Part shown: one piece after another, positions 18,318-26,990 of the stretch
Layout: every line of letters starts with the position of its first letter
Position numbering within the stretch: position 1 is the stretch's first letter
NCBI RefSeq assembly: GCF_900142145.1
Contig: NZ_FQZV01000007.1
Location: 48,234-112,233, forward strand
Reading direction: 5' to 3'
DNA from: Geosporobacter subterraneus DSM 17957
GTDB lineage: Bacteria > Bacillota > Clostridia > Peptostreptococcales > Thermotaleaceae
DNA: 64,000 nt
Notes under the pieces: generated by a model
Told to the model about the DNA's origin: nothing
Databases searched by the model: none
The model's input: only the letters and a program-made list of their open reading frames with translations
Position numbers and translations under genes: made by a program

Positions 18318-19304
18318 TTATTCATCCCCTTTCCGTTCAATGCTGGAAATTTTCACTGCAACCTTTTTCTTTCTAATACCCGGCTTGCCGTAGTATTTTA
18401 GCTGTTGGTTTACGTATATTTTCACGTCACTATTTACTAATGTATCCAGTTGAATAACATCTCCAATTCTTAAATCAATAAAGTCGCTCACAGTAATGTG
18501 TGTAGACCCGATAACAGCACGAATCGGCACATAACTCTTTTCTAATCTGCTTTTGACAACCATCTGGTCCTCATCAGATACTTCTCTTTTAACACTGGTA
18601 AACCAGAACTTTGTACTTAGTTGTGGCAATATGGATTCGATAACGAGATGAGGAATGCATAGATTGATCATTCCCTCTACCTCTCCTATTTTAATATTTA
18701 GTGTTATGAGTGCAATGGTTTCATTTGGTGATATAATCTGAGCAAATTGTGAATTTGTTTCAATCTTCTCCAGTTTTGGTTCGATATCCAGTACATTTTC
18801 CCAAGGTTCCCGAAGCAATCGAATCATTTGTTTGATAAGCTTCTTTAATAGCGTTATCTCTATTTCAGTAAAATTCCTTGCTTCTTCAATGGGCTTGCCA
18901 TTTCCTCCAAGAATTCTGTCAATTAGCGTATAGGCAATATCCGGAGTAATATCAATAATGATTTGGCCTGGCAGTGGAGAAAAATCTACAATACCTAAAA
19001 CTGCCGGGTTTGAAATGGAATTGCTAAACTCATAATATGTCAATTGTTCCACCGTAAAAACATCGATTTGCACTAAGCTTCGCAGGTATCCTGAAAGATA
19101 CGTATTTAGCAATCTGGAAAAATTCTCATGGATTACCTGAAGGGTTCGTAATTGATCCTTTGCGAATTTATCGGGCCGGCGAAAATCATATTTTTTTATT
19201 TTCTTTTCCTTGTTTTCTTCTTCAATTTCCCGTACGTCTACTTCTCCAGTACTGAGTGCCTGCAGTAGGGCGTCTATTTCATTTTGCGATAATACATCGG
19301 ACAA
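18318..19304 (-). CDS. fliM: Flagellar motor switch protein FliM
   Basis: FliM is the C-ring subunit that binds CheY-P and sets rotation direction. It has the N-terminal CheY-binding motif LSQNEIDALLQAL, a middle CheC-like domain (about 45-230) with the GGNGK loop, and a C-terminal FliN-like domain (about 245-320). It has 328 residues. Translation appears to start at TTG, with a strong GGAGGTGA site five bases upstream; no better ATG is available. It overlaps the start of fliY. Confidence 0.97.
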   Translation of the reverse strand: MSDVLSQNEIDALLQALSTGEVDVREIEEENKEKKIKKYDFRRPDKFAKDQLRTLQVIHENFSRLLNTYLSGYLRSLVQIDVFTVEQLTYYEFSNSISNPAVLGIVDFSPLPGQIIIDITPDIAYTLIDRILGGNGKPIEEARNFTEIEITLLKKLIKQMIRLLREPWENVLDIEPKLEKIETNSQFAQIISPNETIALITLNIKIGEVEGMINLCIPHLVIESILPQLSTKFWFTSVKREVSDEDQMVVKSRLEKSYVPIRAVIGSTHITVSDFIDLRIGDVIQLDTLVNSDVKIYVNQQLKYYGKPGIRKKKVAVKISSIERKGDE

Positions 19305-19319
19305 TTACGTCACCTCCTC

Positions 19320-19736
19320 CTATTGGATAATAAATTCAACAAAATATACATTTGTAATTTTCTCCGTAGCCATCATTTGTTTTACAGACTTTAGAATCTC
19401 AGTTCTCAGCATTTGTTGTCCCTTATCACCGGTTAATTGATTCTCTTCCGTACTTCTTATGAGTTCTAAAATATCATTTCGTATTTTAGGCTTTTTAGCT
19501 TCCAGTTTTTCTGTTAACTTTTCATCTGTAATTTCAAAATTAATATTGGCCTTCAGTATCCTTCTGCTATCCTTTATATTCGCGTAAAGCTCTCCAACAG
19601 AATAATTATAGGTTTTTACTTCCTTAGCCGCTTGCTCAGGATTCTTCTTGGTTGTTAGATAAAAGACACTCCCAAATACAGCTGCGGTGACGACAAAACC
19701 GATGATGCTAAACAAAATAACTTTTTTCACAGTCAT
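19320..19736 (-). CDS. fliL: Flagellar basal body-associated protein FliL
   Basis: FliL is a single-pass membrane protein that surrounds and stabilises stator units. It has a membrane helix at about residues 6-25 followed by a periplasmic domain (NYSVGELYANIKDS and the C-terminal TEKITNVYFVEFIIQ typical of the family). The length of 138 residues is normal. It lies between motB and fliM, linking the stator and rotor genes. Confidence 0.93.
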   Translation of the reverse strand: MTVKKVILFSIIGFVVTAAVFGSVFYLTTKKNPEQAAKEVKTYNYSVGELYANIKDSRRILKANINFEITDEKLTEKLEAKKPKIRNDILELIRSTEENQLTGDKGQQMLRTEILKSVKQMMATEKITNVYFVEFIIQ

Positions 19737-19759
19737 TCTTTTTCGCCCCTTTAAAAATT

Positions 19760-20500
19760 CTAGTGATATGGTTCAGATTGAACAAACTCCGAACGGAGAA
19801 TTACGATATCCACTCTTCTATTCTTAGATTTATTTTCAGCAGTGTCGTTCGGTGCAACGGGATGATATTGACTATATCCCGATGCAGAAAGCCTGTCAGG
19901 TTTTAAACCAGCTTCTTCAATTAGAACCCTAACAACATTAGATGCTCTTGATACAGATAGCTCCCAGTTGGTAGGATATCTCTGAATATGTACGATAGGA
20001 TCTGAATCTGTATGACCCTCAACCCGAATATATTTCTGATTGAACTCCTCTTGCTTCAGTAAATCGGCAAGAAACCTCAGTGTTGTCTTTGCATCCGGTT
20101 TAATATCCGCTTTTCCCGAGTCAAAAAGTACATTATCTTTAAATCGAAGGAGTAATCCTCTAGCTTCCAAATCCACCATGATTTCATTGGCCATGTTATT
20201 TGCTTCTAAATATGCTTCTAACATTTCCTTAAGCTTTCTAAAATCTTCCTGTTCCTCCAGTTGATTTATAGACGTTTCTTGTTCTGGCAAAGGATCTACT
20301 TCAATGTTTTTTCCACCCTGTAAGACCCCTAAAGAACCTTGAAAAGACTGCATAATGGCACTAAATTTCTGTGCATCGATGGAGGAGAAGGCAAAAAGTA
20401 AAACAAAGAAACACAGCAATAAGGTTACTAAGTCGCCGTATGTGGTCATCCACTCCGGTGCACCTGACTTTGCTTCATCTCCTGCTCTTTTTCTTTTCAT
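19760..20500 (-). CDS. motB: Stator protein MotB
   Basis: MotB anchors the stator to peptidoglycan and carries the ion-binding aspartate. A single membrane helix (about 21-40) contains D23 in TTYGDLVTLLLCFFVLLF. The C-terminal OmpA-like domain (about 130-240) has the VEGHTDSDP and NRRVDI peptidoglycan-binding motifs. It begins directly after motA. The coupling ion (proton or sodium) cannot be decided from this sequence by eye. Confidence 0.96.
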   Translation of the reverse strand: MKRKRAGDEAKSGAPEWMTTYGDLVTLLLCFFVLLFAFSSIDAQKFSAIMQSFQGSLGVLQGGKNIEVDPLPEQETSINQLEEQEDFRKLKEMLEAYLEANNMANEIMVDLEARGLLLRFKDNVLFDSGKADIKPDAKTTLRFLADLLKQEEFNQKYIRVEGHTDSDPIVHIQRYPTNWELSVSRASNVVRVLIEEAGLKPDRLSASGYSQYHPVAPNDTAENKSKNRRVDIVILRSEFVQSEPYH

Positions 20501-21289
20501 CTATGCTTCAACACCCTCTCCTTTTCCATTTTGAAGCCCTTTTCTAACCTTTGGCGGCAAGAAAGCTTTTAGTTTTTCTTCGATTATCCTTGGATTTTCA
20601 CCAGCTTGAATCGATAAAAGGCCTTCTACCATAATTTCTTTAATTAGTATTTCTTCTTTGCTTCTAGTTTTTAACTTCGCAGCCATTGGGATAAATATGA
20701 GGTTAGCTAAAACGGATCCGTAAAAAGTTGTAATCAGCGCAACAGCCATACTAGGTCCGATCGATTTAGGATCATCTAGTTTTTGAAGCATGTTCACCAG
20801 TCCGATTAGTGTTCCGATCATACCAAAAGCAGGCGATAAAGAACCCATGGTTTCAAATATATTTTTTCCTTCCGAATGTCTTTCCTCAAGAAATGCCAAT
20901 TCAGTTTCCAGGATGTTTCTAACCAGCTCTGGGTCCGTACCATCCACAATCAACATAGAGCCCTTCTGAAGAAATTCGTCATCAATATTTTCACAAGCTT
21001 CTTCAAGTGCCAGTAAGCCTTCTCGTCTAGCAGTATTTGCAAGCTCAATAATTTTGCTTATGGTATCACCAGGTGCCATTTCCTTTGATGAAAATGCCTT
21101 TCGGGCTACAGTGAAAGCTTGAGTAACTTTTTTTAGCGGGAAAGCTACCAAAGTAGCAGCAATCGTTCCTCCTAAAACAATAACAATAGAAGGAGTGTCC
21201 CAAAAAGAAGATATACTTCCATTTAGCATAATTCCACCAATTATAAATCCCAAACCAACTACGATACCTATGATTGTTGCTAAATCCAA
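20501..21289 (-). CDS. motA: Stator protein MotA
   Basis: MotA forms the pentamer of the stator that pushes on FliG. The 262-residue protein has four membrane helices (two near the N-terminus, two at about 145-205), a large cytoplasmic loop (about 60-140, with the PELVRNILETEL region) and a charged C-terminal tail. It appears to start at TTG, three bases after flbD, with GGGTGTAG upstream. Having motAB inside the fla operon differs from Bacillus, where they are separate. Confidence 0.96.
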   Translation of the reverse strand: MDLATIIGIVVGLGFIIGGIMLNGSISSFWDTPSIVIVLGGTIAATLVAFPLKKVTQAFTVARKAFSSKEMAPGDTISKIIELANTARREGLLALEEACENIDDEFLQKGSMLIVDGTDPELVRNILETELAFLEERHSEGKNIFETMGSLSPAFGMIGTLIGLVNMLQKLDDPKSIGPSMAVALITTFYGSVLANLIFIPMAAKLKTRSKEEILIKEIMVEGLLSIQAGENPRIIEEKLKAFLPPKVRKGLQNGKGEGVEA

Positions 21290-21292
21290 TCG

Positions 21293-21514
21293 CTACACCC
21301 CATTTCCAGAATCCTTGTTTAAAATAATTGATTGTGAAAAAACTTTTTGCTTATATTGTATGATTTTGTCGATAATTTCGTCAATACTCTCTTTAACAAC
21401 TACGTTTTTACCTGTTGTCAATCGAATTACTGTATCTGGAGTGGCCTCCAATGTTTCTATCAGTTCACTGTTGATCACATATTGCTCTCCACCTAATCTT
21501 GTAACCCGGATCAT
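21293..21514 (-). CDS. flbD: FlbD family protein
   Basis: This is a short conserved protein (73 residues) found between flgE and motA in many Firmicutes and spirochaetes. It begins MIRVTRLGGEQYVINSELIE, the family's hallmark, and has TPDTVIRLTTGKNVVVKES in the middle. Its role is uncertain; it has been suggested to be a swarming or hook-related factor. I use the ATG preceded by AAAGGGTGG rather than a GTG nine bases earlier. A strong hairpin lies just upstream. Confidence 0.93.
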   Translation of the reverse strand: MIRVTRLGGEQYVINSELIETLEATPDTVIRLTTGKNVVVKESIDEIIDKIIQYKQKVFSQSIILNKDSGNGV

Positions 21515-21525
21515 ATCATCCACCC

Positions 21526-21562
21526 TTTAATCTATTCCGGGCTTATCGCCCGGAATAGAACA
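21526..21562 (-). repeat. 12-bp perfect hairpin between flgE and flbD
   Basis: Arms at 21531-21542 and 21548-21559 are exact inverse complements (TCTATTCCGGGC) around a five-base loop. There is no U-tract after the stem on the minus strand; the flbD ribosome site follows within a few bases. It is therefore unlikely to terminate fully and more likely protects the 3' end of the flgE message or marks a processing point. Confidence 0.85.
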
Positions 21563-21573
21563 AATTCAAATTA

Positions 21574-22920
21574 TTATCGTTTTAAATTAACCAGTTCCTG
21601 CAGCATCTCATCGGTCGTTGTAATAATCCTGGAATTGGCCTGGAAACCTCTTTGGGTTGTAATCATGTCCGTAAATTCTTGAGATAAGTCTACATTCGAC
21701 ATTTCCAAAGCGCCAGGATTTAATGCTCCTAAACTTCCAGATGCCGGTGTCCCATATTTGGCAGTTCCCGAGTTTGGTGTTTCAATAAACAGATTGTTTC
21801 CGATTTTCTGCATCCCAGAGGGGTTATCAAAGTCTGCCAACATCAGTGTGGCCAGTATTTTTCGTTCACCATTGGTAAAGTTACCGATTACCTCACCTTT
21901 TGAAGAGATGCTCCAGTTGTCCAATACCCCTGCACTGTTTCCAGTTAAGGATACTCCTTTAGCATCAGAAGCTCCAGAGAAATGTGTTAATAATGGTTTA
22001 CCGTTGTCGTCCATAAATACACTATCGTTAATCGTAAAAGAAATATCATTAGCCCCAGGAATATTTGCAATAGTTAATTTACCTACCACTGATCCCGTTT
22101 CTGAAAAAGTTCCATCAGCTGCCACAGAACCTTCAAAAAGTCCAATATAATTTCCGCTGGCATCAAATTTTACATAGACGTCAGCCGGGTCTGCATCTGC
22201 TCCGTTAAATGTAAGTTTTCTATAGGATACTCCTGCCCCGTCTATACGATCTTTAAAGTCCACTCTAATGGTATGTACTCTGCCAAGACTGTCGAAGACG
22301 TCAACTGTTGTACTATAATTATCTTTTGTAGCATCATAAGTATCATCACCAAAATTGATATTGCCTTTAATCTGAATTCCAGATTTATTTAATGCTGGAT
22401 TTGGCGGAGTATCTGCATTTATCTCTCTATCACCGGTTGCCGTTCCTACTACCGTTGCTGATCTGTTGATCTGTACCGGCCGAACTTCGTTATTTTCATT
22501 ATAGCCTAATACCTTGAAACCATTTGGGTCTACGATAAATCCTAATTTATCCTCAACGAAACTGCCGGCTCTGGTATAAAACTTATTTTGGAAGTTTACA
22601 TCATTGGTTACCACAAAGAAACCGCTGCCATCGATCATGACATCCGTAGGTACATTTGTAGTCATTGTAGCACCCTTAGTATGTATAACATTAATGCTCG
22701 CTACATTTACGCCAAGTCCTATTTGCTGTGGATTGGTACCGCCTCGTCCCCCTTGCGGAGATCCTGCTCCTCGGATTGTCTGACTGAAAACTTCTTGGAA
22801 GGTAACCTTGCTTCCTTTAAATCCAACGGTATTAACATTGGCAATGTTGTTACCGATTACATCCATTTTCGTCTGGTGAACTCGAAGTCCTGAAACTCCG
22901 GAGTACATTGATCGCATCAT
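21574..22920 (-). CDS. flgE: Flagellar hook protein FlgE
   Basis: FlgE is the main structural protein of the hook, exported by the flagellar type III system. It has the N-terminal rod/hook signature (MYSGVSGLRVHQTKMDVIGN then NIANVNTVGFKGS) and the C-terminal one (MSNVDLSQEFTDMITTQRGF then QANSRIITTTDEML). The middle (about 90-370) is the variable surface domain. At 448 residues it is a typical clostridial length. Two adjacent ATGs could start it. Confidence 0.97.
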   Translation of the reverse strand: MMRSMYSGVSGLRVHQTKMDVIGNNIANVNTVGFKGSKVTFQEVFSQTIRGAGSPQGGRGGTNPQQIGLGVNVASINVIHTKGATMTTNVPTDVMIDGSGFFVVTNDVNFQNKFYTRAGSFVEDKLGFIVDPNGFKVLGYNENNEVRPVQINRSATVVGTATGDREINADTPPNPALNKSGIQIKGNINFGDDTYDATKDNYSTTVDVFDSLGRVHTIRVDFKDRIDGAGVSYRKLTFNGADADPADVYVKFDASGNYIGLFEGSVAADGTFSETGSVVGKLTIANIPGANDISFTINDSVFMDDNGKPLLTHFSGASDAKGVSLTGNSAGVLDNWSISSKGEVIGNFTNGERKILATLMLADFDNPSGMQKIGNNLFIETPNSGTAKYGTPASGSLGALNPGALEMSNVDLSQEFTDMITTQRGFQANSRIITTTDEMLQELVNLKR

Positions 22921-22997
22921 TTTCTTTTGACCTCCTCTTTTTTGCCGTTTTTGCCTCTTCCTTCACTCCAAGGCAGATAGCTTCCTGTAAGGTCCAG

Positions 22998-23372
22998 CTA
23001 TATGATTACGGCTCCATCTATATTTGTAAATACGCTTTCTTTTAGCTGATCATCCGTAGCAGCAGTGATAATGGTTTTATTCTTAACGCTGGCAACAAAG
23101 GCCTTGTTATCCATAAGAATCAAGGTTTCCTTAATCCCTTTTTGCTTTGCTTTGTTTAGTGCCTCGTTTATTTTATCGATTGCCGTCACATCCAAATGAA
23201 TATTTCTAGCCTCCAGCCTCTGCAGTGCATGCTTTGAGAATTTCACCTCTTGATTTTGTACAATTTGCTCCAAAAGCTGAGCAAAAGGCTTACTGCCGCT
23301 AGATGGATTCCCTATTGTTTTATTATTTTGCAGTTGTATCGGTTTTCCCGATTGAATGATTACTTTATTCAT
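22998..23372 (-). CDS. Flagellar operon protein of the TIGR02530 type
   Basis: This 124-residue protein is conserved between flgD and flgE in Firmicutes flagellar operons. The pattern FAQLLEQIVQNQEVKFSKHA, then QRLEARNIHL, then LILMDNKAFVASVKNKTIIT is characteristic. Its function is not established; position suggests a hook-assembly role. It stands 11 bases after flgD and 77 bases before flgE. Confidence 0.9.
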   Translation of the reverse strand: MNKVIIQSGKPIQLQNNKTIGNPSSGSKPFAQLLEQIVQNQEVKFSKHALQRLEARNIHLDVTAIDKINEALNKAKQKGIKETLILMDNKAFVASVKNKTIITAATDDQLKESVFTNIDGAVII

Positions 23373-23383
23373 GGTCTTACCCT

Positions 23384-23821
23384 CTAAGCTTCCACATTTG
23401 CATCATCTTGACTATCAACATCCTGATTGGCGGTAGGAATCTGTGTGCTAGCAGGCAATCCATATTCCTTAATTGCCTTGTTCAGATTTACTAGCTCCTT
23501 TAGAATCTCTTTATTGGTGCTTAATAAATCTGAATTATTTACATGCATTTGATAGGACAGCGAAACTCCTAATTCCTCAATCAATTCCTGGGTTTCTGTC
23601 ATGGTCTTGTTAAGGTTTTGCACCTGCTCTAAAGTGCTAAACTGTGCCATCTGTGCTATAAATTCTTTATCCTCCACCGGATTAAGCGGATCCTGATGTC
23701 TCAACTGGGTTACCAGCAGCTTTAAAAAAGCATCTTTATCCAGTTTTTGGTTGGGATCATTGTTATTCCTATTGTTTACGCCGCCAGTATTACTTACATG
23801 ATTCACTGAAGCTGATGACAT
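23384..23821 (-). CDS. flgD: Hook cap protein FlgD
   Basis: FlgD is the scaffold on which FlgE polymerises; it is removed when the hook is complete. The conserved N-terminal half is clear ([20 protein letters not shown] then [20 protein letters not shown]). At 145 residues it is a short form lacking the fibronectin-like C-terminal domain of enteric FlgD, which is common in Firmicutes. It lies between fliK and the TIGR02530 gene. Confidence 0.95.
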   Translation of the reverse strand: MSSASVNHVSNTGGVNNRNNNDPNQKLDKDAFLKLLVTQLRHQDPLNPVEDKEFIAQMAQFSTLEQVQNLNKTMTETQELIEELGVSLSYQMHVNNSDLLSTNKEILKELVNLNKAIKEYGLPASTQIPTANQDVDSQDDANVEA

Positions 23822-23832
23822 ATTTACACCTC

Positions 23833-25242
23833 CTATGCGAGAAAATCAATATTTTCACTATGTAATGATTTTACGGTTTGTGCCTCAGCCTGAACTGCAG
23901 CAGCGCCATGAAACGAGCCTAGTCCCTTGATCTTAGAGTTGTTCTGGCGTTTCTGAAAAGCCATAAAGTGCTGCTGTTTCTGGAAATTTCCGTCATTTCC
24001 TACGAATACGCTCAGTTCCTGAACGTTTAGCCCTTTTTGCTGCAGCGAGTCCTTTAAGGTATTCATGTTTGATTCCAATATCTCCTTAACTATATGACTC
24101 TCAGCTAAGAATTTTGCAACCACTATTCCTTTCTCTACTTCTAATTTCATTACCAATTTTCCTAGATGATCTGGTTTTAACTGGATAAGCATTTCTGAAC
24201 GTTCATCATCGATAAACACTTCAGCTTTTGGCAAGATTTGCTCCATAATGTTAGGGAAACTTGGTTTTGGAAGAGCAGACGGCATTGCATTTGTCGGTTC
24301 CTGAGAAACTTCTGCAAGCTTTTCAACGGAAGAGCCAATCATCACATTCAAGTCTTTATGCTGTGGATTGATCTTTGTAATGTGGACATCCTCTAATTGT
24401 GTTGGACGCTGATGCTCATTTCTACCCTTGTCCTCTTTCTTGGTTTCCACCACTTCCCTTTGATTTACCAGAACCTTGTCTTTAACAGGTTCTATAGTTT
24501 CCTGATCCAATTCTACATTTTTTATCTCCAGTTTTTTAACTGACGCTTTTATCATTTCTTTTTTCTCTAGGGGAGCCATATCAACCGTCTTAACTTCTTC
24601 GGGCTGATCTTGAAGCCGCTCAGAGAGCCTATTAATGATATGCTGCAGCTCCTTTAAAAGCTTTTTTGCATTTGCGTCGATGTTGATTTCTTCCTCTTGC
24701 GTTATGTTCATATCATTTTGTCCAATGCTTGAGGTCGTCTCCTTGGACAGACTGTTTAAAACCTGCTCCATATCTTTTATAATGTCCTCTAAAGACACTC
24801 CAGCCTCTGATGCAGGTTTCTGAAGCTGTTCCAGCGAAGTTTTCAGGATTTCTAGAGATGATAAGGCAACAGGCAGTTCTATATTCTCTTCAGGGACTGT
24901 TACAAGGGCCTCTTTAAGGTTTAATAGCATTGCCAATAATTCACTTACTCTCTCCTTTGCAGCATTTGACCCGTCTTTCTCCTGCACGACAACTTCCATG
25001 TCAGAATTCCTGCTTGCCGTCTGCTTCTGATTGCTGCTAATGGATATGTCCTTCTTGTTCTGTAGCAATACGGAATATTTGTTTTGATTCATCTCTTGTC
25101 TGTCAGAAATCTGTTTGCTCTCCAAGTTATCTCTAAGGAGCTGGTTAAAACTGTTTTTTTGATTCCTTATAGTACTTCCTATTACCCCCCCACTGGCCTT
25201 AACAACAGGCTGCATATTCACTTGTGCAAAGTAGTTTTTCAT
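23833..25242 (-). CDS. fliK: Hook-length control protein FliK
   Basis: FliK measures the growing hook and triggers the FlhB specificity switch. As usual the N-terminal two thirds are low-complexity and Gln/Lys/Glu-rich. The conserved C-terminal domain (about 330-430) carries [21 protein letters not shown] start at the ATG eight bases after GGAGG (469 residues). It lies between the MotE-like gene and flgD. The window encodes a second FliK-like protein at 41.7-43.3 kb. Confidence 0.93.
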   Translation of the reverse strand: MKNYFAQVNMQPVVKASGGVIGSTIRNQKNSFNQLLRDNLESKQISDRQEMNQNKYSVLLQNKKDISISSNQKQTASRNSDMEVVVQEKDGSNAAKERVSELLAMLLNLKEALVTVPEENIELPVALSSLEILKTSLEQLQKPASEAGVSLEDIIKDMEQVLNSLSKETTSSIGQNDMNITQEEEINIDANAKKLLKELQHIINRLSERLQDQPEEVKTVDMAPLEKKEMIKASVKKLEIKNVELDQETIEPVKDKVLVNQREVVETKKEDKGRNEHQRPTQLEDVHITKINPQHKDLNVMIGSSVEKLAEVSQEPTNAMPSALPKPSFPNIMEQILPKAEVFIDDERSEMLIQLKPDHLGKLVMKLEVEKGIVVAKFLAESHIVKEILESNMNTLKDSLQQKGLNVQELSVFVGNDGNFQKQQHFMAFQKRQNNSKIKGLGSFHGAAAVQAEAQTVKSLHSENIDFLA

Positions 25243-25272
25243 TCTTTTCACCTCCTTTCAATGTTTTATTAT

Positions 25273-26526
25273 CTAGTCAGGCATAGCCAATCTTTTAGAG
25301 ATTTCTGGCCCTAGATTTCCTTCTAAAGCTGCAATGACTTCTGCCTGAGTTTTTTCCTTAAGATTTCTCAATACGCCTAAAGCCAAATCCTTATCGGTTA
25401 TTGTAATTGTTTCGTTATTGGAGAAGGTTTCTCTAATAACATTTCCACTGCCTTTATACAGCTTTCCGATTAGATCTGCAATTTGCTGCGGTGTCATTTT
25501 GCCATAAACCTTTATCAGATCATTTACTCTTTCATCGTGCTGTCTATAGAGTCTCATAGCTTGCAATACATCATCGGTTGTCAATCCGCCACCCGGTTCT
25601 AATGCTTCCGCTTCCTTCATCTTGCTTAATAACTTCAACTGGAATTGTAAATCTTCCATCTTGTTGAAGGTCTTAGCAGTTTGGATCAAATCCATATTTC
25701 TAAAAATTATCGTTAAGTCCTCTAACTTATACTTTTTTTCATTCCCCAGTTCCTTTGCCAGAATTTCTGGCCGGTCCGCGTTATAAATCTGTGCTGCATT
25801 GACTAATGAAAGCTCCTTATCCTTTAATTGCTGTAGGCTCTGCTGGATTTTTCTCTGCTTTTCCTGAGATTCAAAATTTGAAAGGATTCTGGCGGCTACA
25901 TCTCCATCCAGATGCTTTAGAACTCTAATGGTTGTGGCATCCTTCATTTGTTCCATAATCAAACCCATTTCCCGAAAGGACACAAATTCACGCATTAGGC
26001 TCTGATCGATTTCATTGATTAAGTTTACCATAGATAAGGTTTCATAAAACTTAGCCTTATCCACTAAAGTGTTTTTTTGGTCTGCCTCAATCTGCTCTAA
26101 AGTAAGGGTTAAAATGTCCTTTTTTAAAGAATTGTCTCTAAGCAGTTCTAACACCTTCTCAGTTTGTTTCGAATTCCCCTGTCCCATGATTCGAATAATA
26201 TCATGATAAAGGGCTTCATCTTCCTGTCTTATAATCGTCAGCTTATCAGCAGCTCTGGAGACTTCGGTATTAAGAAGAAAATCTGCGACCTGCTTTTTAC
26301 GAGCCTCCTTTTCTTCACGGGTAGGAAAGCTCTGAAAATATGTACCAATAAATCCCGGCGACTGACTAAGATGATTATTTGCAATGTATCTGAAATTTTC
26401 ATTCGTATAATACACGATTCCAAGAATGGTGGCAGGTATCATTGTAAATACAGCCAATACAATGATGATAATTTTCCCAATATTCAAAGATGAGGTTTCT
26501 TTTTCAACTGTATTTGAAGTAGCCAT
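25273..26526 (-). CDS. MotE/YlxF-like membrane protein with MgtE-N-type domain
   Basis: A protein between fliJ and fliK is common in Firmicutes; the Bacillus counterpart is YlxF, and related MotE proteins act as stator chaperones in other bacteria. One membrane helix (about 15-37) is followed by a long helical, partly coiled-coil region and a C-terminal MgtE-N-like domain (about 345-417, KMTPQQIADLIGKLY then VIAALEGNLGPEISKRL). At 417 residues it is larger than Bacillus YlxF because the helical middle is extended with repeated MgtE-N-like segments. Function is inferred from place and domain only. Confidence 0.85.
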   Translation of the reverse strand: MATSNTVEKETSSLNIGKIIIIVLAVFTMIPATILGIVYYTNENFRYIANNHLSQSPGFIGTYFQSFPTREEKEARKKQVADFLLNTEVSRAADKLTIIRQEDEALYHDIIRIMGQGNSKQTEKVLELLRDNSLKKDILTLTLEQIEADQKNTLVDKAKFYETLSMVNLINEIDQSLMREFVSFREMGLIMEQMKDATTIRVLKHLDGDVAARILSNFESQEKQRKIQQSLQQLKDKELSLVNAAQIYNADRPEILAKELGNEKKYKLEDLTIIFRNMDLIQTAKTFNKMEDLQFQLKLLSKMKEAEALEPGGGLTTDDVLQAMRLYRQHDERVNDLIKVYGKMTPQQIADLIGKLYKGSGNVIRETFSNNETITITDKDLALGVLRNLKEKTQAEVIAALEGNLGPEISKRLAMPD

Positions 26527-26535
26527 TTTTGCCCC

Positions 26536-26979
26536 CTAATTGCTCTTGTAATTATTAAAGGTTACCAGTTGATCGATAAACTTTTCTTCTTCCTTTTTTT
26601 CCTGATAGTTGAAGAGCTCCTTTTCTTTTTCTTTTAGCTTTTCAAAGGTGCGCCGCTCAGTAGAAGCTTTGATTAATGCAGTACGCAAATAGCTTACGCT
26701 ATTGCTACATTGTTCTATGGATTCCTTCTGATGATGGATTTTTTGATTTAAATTATGCATATAGGTCTCATAAACTTTTAATTGTGAAGCGTGAACGCCC
26801 TGTTCCATTTGACACCTTAGCTGCTGCCGACAATTAAACTTATCCTTATTAAGGCCATTCAGCTTATCCTTTTCCAAGTCTAGCCGCTCAACAGCCTTAT
26901 GTAATTTTCCTTTAGCTATCTCCTCGTGCTTTTCCTTGATATTTAATAGGTTATCGTACTTAAAGTGGAATTTGTTCAT
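26536..26979 (-). CDS. fliJ: Flagellar export protein FliJ
   Basis: FliJ is the central stalk-like coiled coil of the export ATPase, comparable to the gamma subunit of F-type ATPase. The 147-residue protein is almost entirely a two-helix coiled coil (FHFKYDNLLNIKEKHEEIAK at the start, KEKEKELFNYQEKKEEEKF at the end). Low sequence identity is normal for FliJ, so position right after fliI carries much of the assignment. Confidence 0.92.
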   Translation of the reverse strand: MNKFHFKYDNLLNIKEKHEEIAKGKLHKAVERLDLEKDKLNGLNKDKFNCRQQLRCQMEQGVHASQLKVYETYMHNLNQKIHHQKESIEQCSNSVSYLRTALIKASTERRTFEKLKEKEKELFNYQEKKEEEKFIDQLVTFNNYKSN

Positions 26980-26990
26980 TTACAACACCT

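Noticed and set aside
19760..21289. Assigning sodium rather than proton coupling to MotAB because relatives may be alkaliphiles
   Set aside because: The residues near D23 of MotB do not let me decide the ion by eye, so the genes are named only motA and motB.
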